From Phytopseudomonas daroniae (GTDB lineage: Bacteria > Pseudomonadota > Gammaproteobacteria > Pseudomonadales > Pseudomonadaceae): DNA of 64,000 bases. Where the stretch lies: positions 1 through 64,000 of the forward strand of contig NZ_QJUI01000008.1 in NCBI RefSeq assembly GCF_004327285.1, written 5' to 3'. Under the pieces are notes generated by a model. It was given only the letters and a program-made list of their open reading frames with translations, had not been told where the DNA came from and searched no databases. Shown here piece by piece: positions 62,050-64,000 of this stretch (position 1 is the stretch's first letter; each line of letters starts with the position of its first letter). Both the position numbers and the translations under genes were made by a program.

Positions 62050-63534
62050 TCAATTGTCCTGCTGATTCAGATGCGCCTGCCCGGCGGGCGTCAGGCGATA
62101 TTGCTGTAGCCGACTGTTGGGCTTGGCCGGCAGGGTGTACTCGATAAGGCCGGCGGCCAGGAGTTGGCGTACCGCCTGGTTGAGCGTCCCGGAGATGCTT
62201 TTCTGCCCCAGCGCGTGGGACAGTGCCGCCTTGCTAGAAGCACCACCGAGCAGGCGACGCAGCACCCTGGTTTCCAGCGACTCTGGCTGTGACTCTGGCT
62301 GTGACTCTGGCTGTGACTCTGGCTGTATCAGGGTTGCCTCCAGTGTCGGGGCGGGCAAGGTGGCCTGCGGCAGCATCACGGTCACGCGGAAGATCGACTC
62401 CTCACTGAGGCGTGGATCTTGCCCGCCGAAAGCGCGGGCGTACTTGAACAGGTTGCGCACGCCGGAGCCCAGCTCCTCGGCCCATTGCATTTCACGGAAC
62501 ACCCGGGCGATGGCCGGATTCTTCGGCGACGGGGTGAAGTCGTCCGGGCGCAGCAGGCCCAGGCCGTGCGGGTTATTGCTGTTCTCGGTGGTGATCCGGT
62601 CGCGCTGGATAATCAGTTTGGCCGGGAAGGGGTTGAGATACTCGCGGTGGATCAGCAGGTTGGCCACCACCTCGCGAAAGATGCGCTCGCGCAGGCTGAT
62701 GCGCTGATCGCCTTCCAGGTAGAAGGGATCGGCGACGTGCTTGCCGACGAAAGCCATCAGTCGGTCGTAGCTTTCCAGCAGGTTGGTGCGGATATCGTCG
62801 CGGTCGTCGTAACGGTCGAGGTCATGCACCCGCAGGATGGCGTCGGTGCGGTGGTGCGGCACCACACCCAGCACTAGTTCGTCGCGGCCGAACAGCAGGG
62901 CGCCGGCCATGGAGATGCCTTCCGCCCCGGTCTGGTAATCGCGTTGGTACAGTCGCGCGCTTTTCAATAGCTCCAGATCGTCCAGCTCGGCCCAGGCGTG
63001 ACCGCTGCGCTGCAGACGCACGTTGTGCCGCACGCGCTCGATAAGATCGCTGCGCAGGTCATCCAGGCGGATATACGGGAAAACACGATTTTCGCTATAG
63101 CCGACCTGTTTGCGCAGATACAGCTCGCTCAGCAACTGGCCATGGCCGGTGATATCGAAATCGCCGTCCTCGTTGCGGATGAACACCCGGTTGCTGCAGC
63201 TATGCACCTGGGAGCTTTCCGGCACGCTGAGCACCAGCAGGATCTGCCCGTCCAGCTCCAGTTGTTCTGGAACCAACGGCATTGGCGGGTTGATCTTCTG
63301 CGAGTTGTGCAGGGTATTGACCAGATCCTTGCGGATTTGCGTTACCGCCTCGGGGGCGATACCGGTAATGCTGCCATCGTCCGCCGTGCCCAGAACCAGG
63401 GTGCCGCCGCGCTGGTTGAGAAAGGCGCAGATGGTCTCGTACACATCGCGGTTCAACGCCTCGCGGGCGCGCTTGAACTCGACGGTCAGGCCTTCGCCGT
63501 CACGCAGCAAACCTGTCAGATGTTCCGGCGTCAT
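62050..63534 (-). CDS. Schlafen/AlbA_2-type putative DNA-binding protein with ATPase-like and winged-helix domains
   Basis: The product has 494 aa. The N-terminal Schlafen AlbA_2 domain (1 to about 130; LTVEFKRA, FLNQRGGTLVLGTADDGSITGI) is followed by a HATPase_c_4-like region (about 280-370; EVVANLLIHREYLNPFPAKLI, RITTENSNNPHG, EELGSGVRNLFKYA). A Gln-Pro-Glu-Ser repeat linker leads to a C-terminal winged helix (about 430-490). Relatives are called RecG-like or transcriptional regulators, and some occur with defence genes. The ATG at 63534 has weak GGGAA upstream; a TTG at 63558 is less likely. It sits between phoB and ubiA, where P. aeruginosa has only a small gene. The function is unknown. 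Confidence 0.8.
   Translation of the reverse strand: MTPEHLTGLLRDGEGLTVEFKRAREALNRDVYETICAFLNQRGGTLVLGTADDGSITGIAPEAVTQIRKDLVNTLHNSQKINPPMPLVPEQLELDGQILLVLSVPESSQVHSCSNRVFIRNEDGDFDITGHGQLLSELYLRKQVGYSENRVFPYIRLDDLRSDLIERVRHNVRLQRSGHAWAELDDLELLKSARLYQRDYQTGAEGISMAGALLFGRDELVLGVVPHHRTDAILRVHDLDRYDDRDDIRTNLLESYDRLMAFVGKHVADPFYLEGDQRISLRERIFREVVANLLIHREYLNPFPAKLIIQRDRITTENSNNPHGLGLLRPDDFTPSPKNPAIARVFREMQWAEELGSGVRNLFKYARAFGGQDPRLSEESIFRVTVMLPQATLPAPTLEATLIQPESQPESQPESQPESLETRVLRRLLGGASSKAALSHALGQKSISGTLNQAVRQLLAAGLIEYTLPAKPNSRLQQYRLTPAGQAHLNQQDN
62279..62326 (-). repeat. 12-bp tandem repeat (gactctggctgt, four exact copies) inside the Schlafen-type gene
   Basis: Four identical copies encode the Gln-Pro-Glu-Ser repeats that join the ATPase-like part to the winged helix. 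Copy-number change keeps the reading frame, so linker length can vary between strains. Confidence 0.9.
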
Positions 63535-63629
63535 ATCTGCATTCCCGGGTTGGCCCAAGCGCTGCCAATATCTTGGCTTTCCATGCCAAGCCTTGTGTCG
63601 GATTCTGGTGACTGCGCGATATTAACCCG

Positions 63630-64000
63630 TCAGGTGCGAACAGCGTAGTCGAGGACGATCCCGATGAATATCGCCAGGCCGGCCCAGTGGTTGTGCAGGA
63701 ATGCCTGGAAGCAGACCATCGGCTCGCGCCCACGGGTCATGTGAAACTCCCAGACGAAACAGGCGGCGGCGGCCAGCAGACCGAGGTGGAAGTACAGGCC
63801 CAGCTCGAAGCGCGCGCCGGCCAGCAGCAGGCACAGCAGGGTCATGCCCTGCAAACTGAGGATGATCACCCGATCGGCATCGCCGAACAGGATGGCGGTG
63901 GATTTCACCCCGATCTTCAGGTCGTCCTCGCGGTCGGCCATGGCGTAGTAGGTGTCGTAGCCCACCGTCCAGATCACATTGGCCAGAAACAGCAGCCAGG
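63630..64000 (-). CDS. ubiA: 4-hydroxybenzoate polyprenyltransferase UbiA (3' part; start lies beyond right edge)
   Basis: About 123 C-terminal codons of UbiA are visible. The second Asp-rich motif [13 protein letters not shown] is present, along with several transmembrane segments and [16 protein letters not shown] at the end. UbiA attaches the polyprenyl chain to 4-hydroxybenzoate in ubiquinone synthesis at the inner membrane. The N-terminus and first NDxxD motif are off the window. ubiA lies close to phoB in other Pseudomonas genomes too. Confidence 0.93.
   Translation of the reverse strand, partial: WLLFLANVIWTVGYDTYYAMADREDDLKIGVKSTAILFGDADRVIILSLQGMTLLCLLLAGARFELGLYFHLGLLAAAACFVWEFHMTRGREPMVCFQAFLHNHWAGLAIFIGIVLDYAVRT

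Noticed and set aside
1..64000. CRISPR arrays, tRNA or rRNA genes, insertion sequences, integrases, prophage genes
   Set aside because: No spaced repeats, no cloverleaf or rRNA sequence, and no transposase or integrase family was seen on either strand by eye; a covariance-model scan would be needed to exclude small RNAs.

Overview
This window is chromosomal DNA of a Pseudomonas (broad sense; gene content and order recall P. aeruginosa and the P. mendocina/oleovorans group). It is GC-rich, and both flanks carry genes arranged as in Pseudomonas core genomes: cytochrome c4, dsbA, an EEP-family hydrolase and a dgcH-like GGDEF protein on one side, and CorC-like, phoR, phoB and ubiA on the other. 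I found no rRNA, tRNA, CRISPR array or insertion sequence. The species is inferred, not proven.

1-34,600 is one complete type VI secretion system of the H1 (HSI-I) type with its threonine-phosphorylation control. A minus-strand arm reads tssA-tssB-tssC-hcp-tagJ-tssE-tssF-tssG-effector-immunity-clpV-vgrG-lipoprotein-DUF2169. A divergent plus-strand arm reads fha1-tssJ-tssK-tssL-tssM-tagF-pppA-ppkA-tagT-tagS-tagR-tagQ. Two cargo modules are embedded. One is a PAAR-like protein with a C-terminal GHH/HNH-type nuclease region plus a beta-propeller-like putative immunity protein, inserted between tssG and clpV. The other is a VgrG with a C-terminal HEVGH metallopeptidase domain, overlapped by a small lipoprotein (probable immunity) and followed by a DUF2169 adaptor gene that runs off the left edge.

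34,600-42,700 is housekeeping: cytochrome c4, DsbA, an EEP-family hydrolase, a diguanylate cyclase with an inhibitory site, an acetyl-CoA hydrolase/CoA-transferase, an M23 peptidase and a second EEP protein.

43,000-58,430 is a carboxylate uptake and breakdown island. It holds an outer-membrane barrel protein, a TctC-type binding protein, an OprD-family porin, TctB, TctA, an AbrB-family membrane protein, a second TctC, a LysR regulator, a D-2-hydroxyacid dehydrogenase, an RraA-type aldolase, a third TctC, an Ldh_2-type dehydrogenase, an IclR regulator, a class III CoA-transferase and a stand-alone citryl-CoA-lyase-like enzyme. The parts suggest import of a tricarboxylate or branched hydroxy-acid, stereo-inversion or oxidation by two unrelated dehydrogenases, and cleavage by an aldolase and by a CoA-ester lyase. 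I cannot assign the substrate. Two 15-bp sites of the form TTCT-N7-AGAA lie between the IclR gene and the CoA-transferase gene, and a third lies upstream of the first tctC, so the two ends of the island may share one regulator.

58,440-64,000 holds a CNNM/CBS/CorC protein, phoR and phoB (with a Pho box upstream of phoB), a Schlafen/AlbA-type gene carrying a 12-bp tandem repeat, and the 3' end of ubiA at the right edge.
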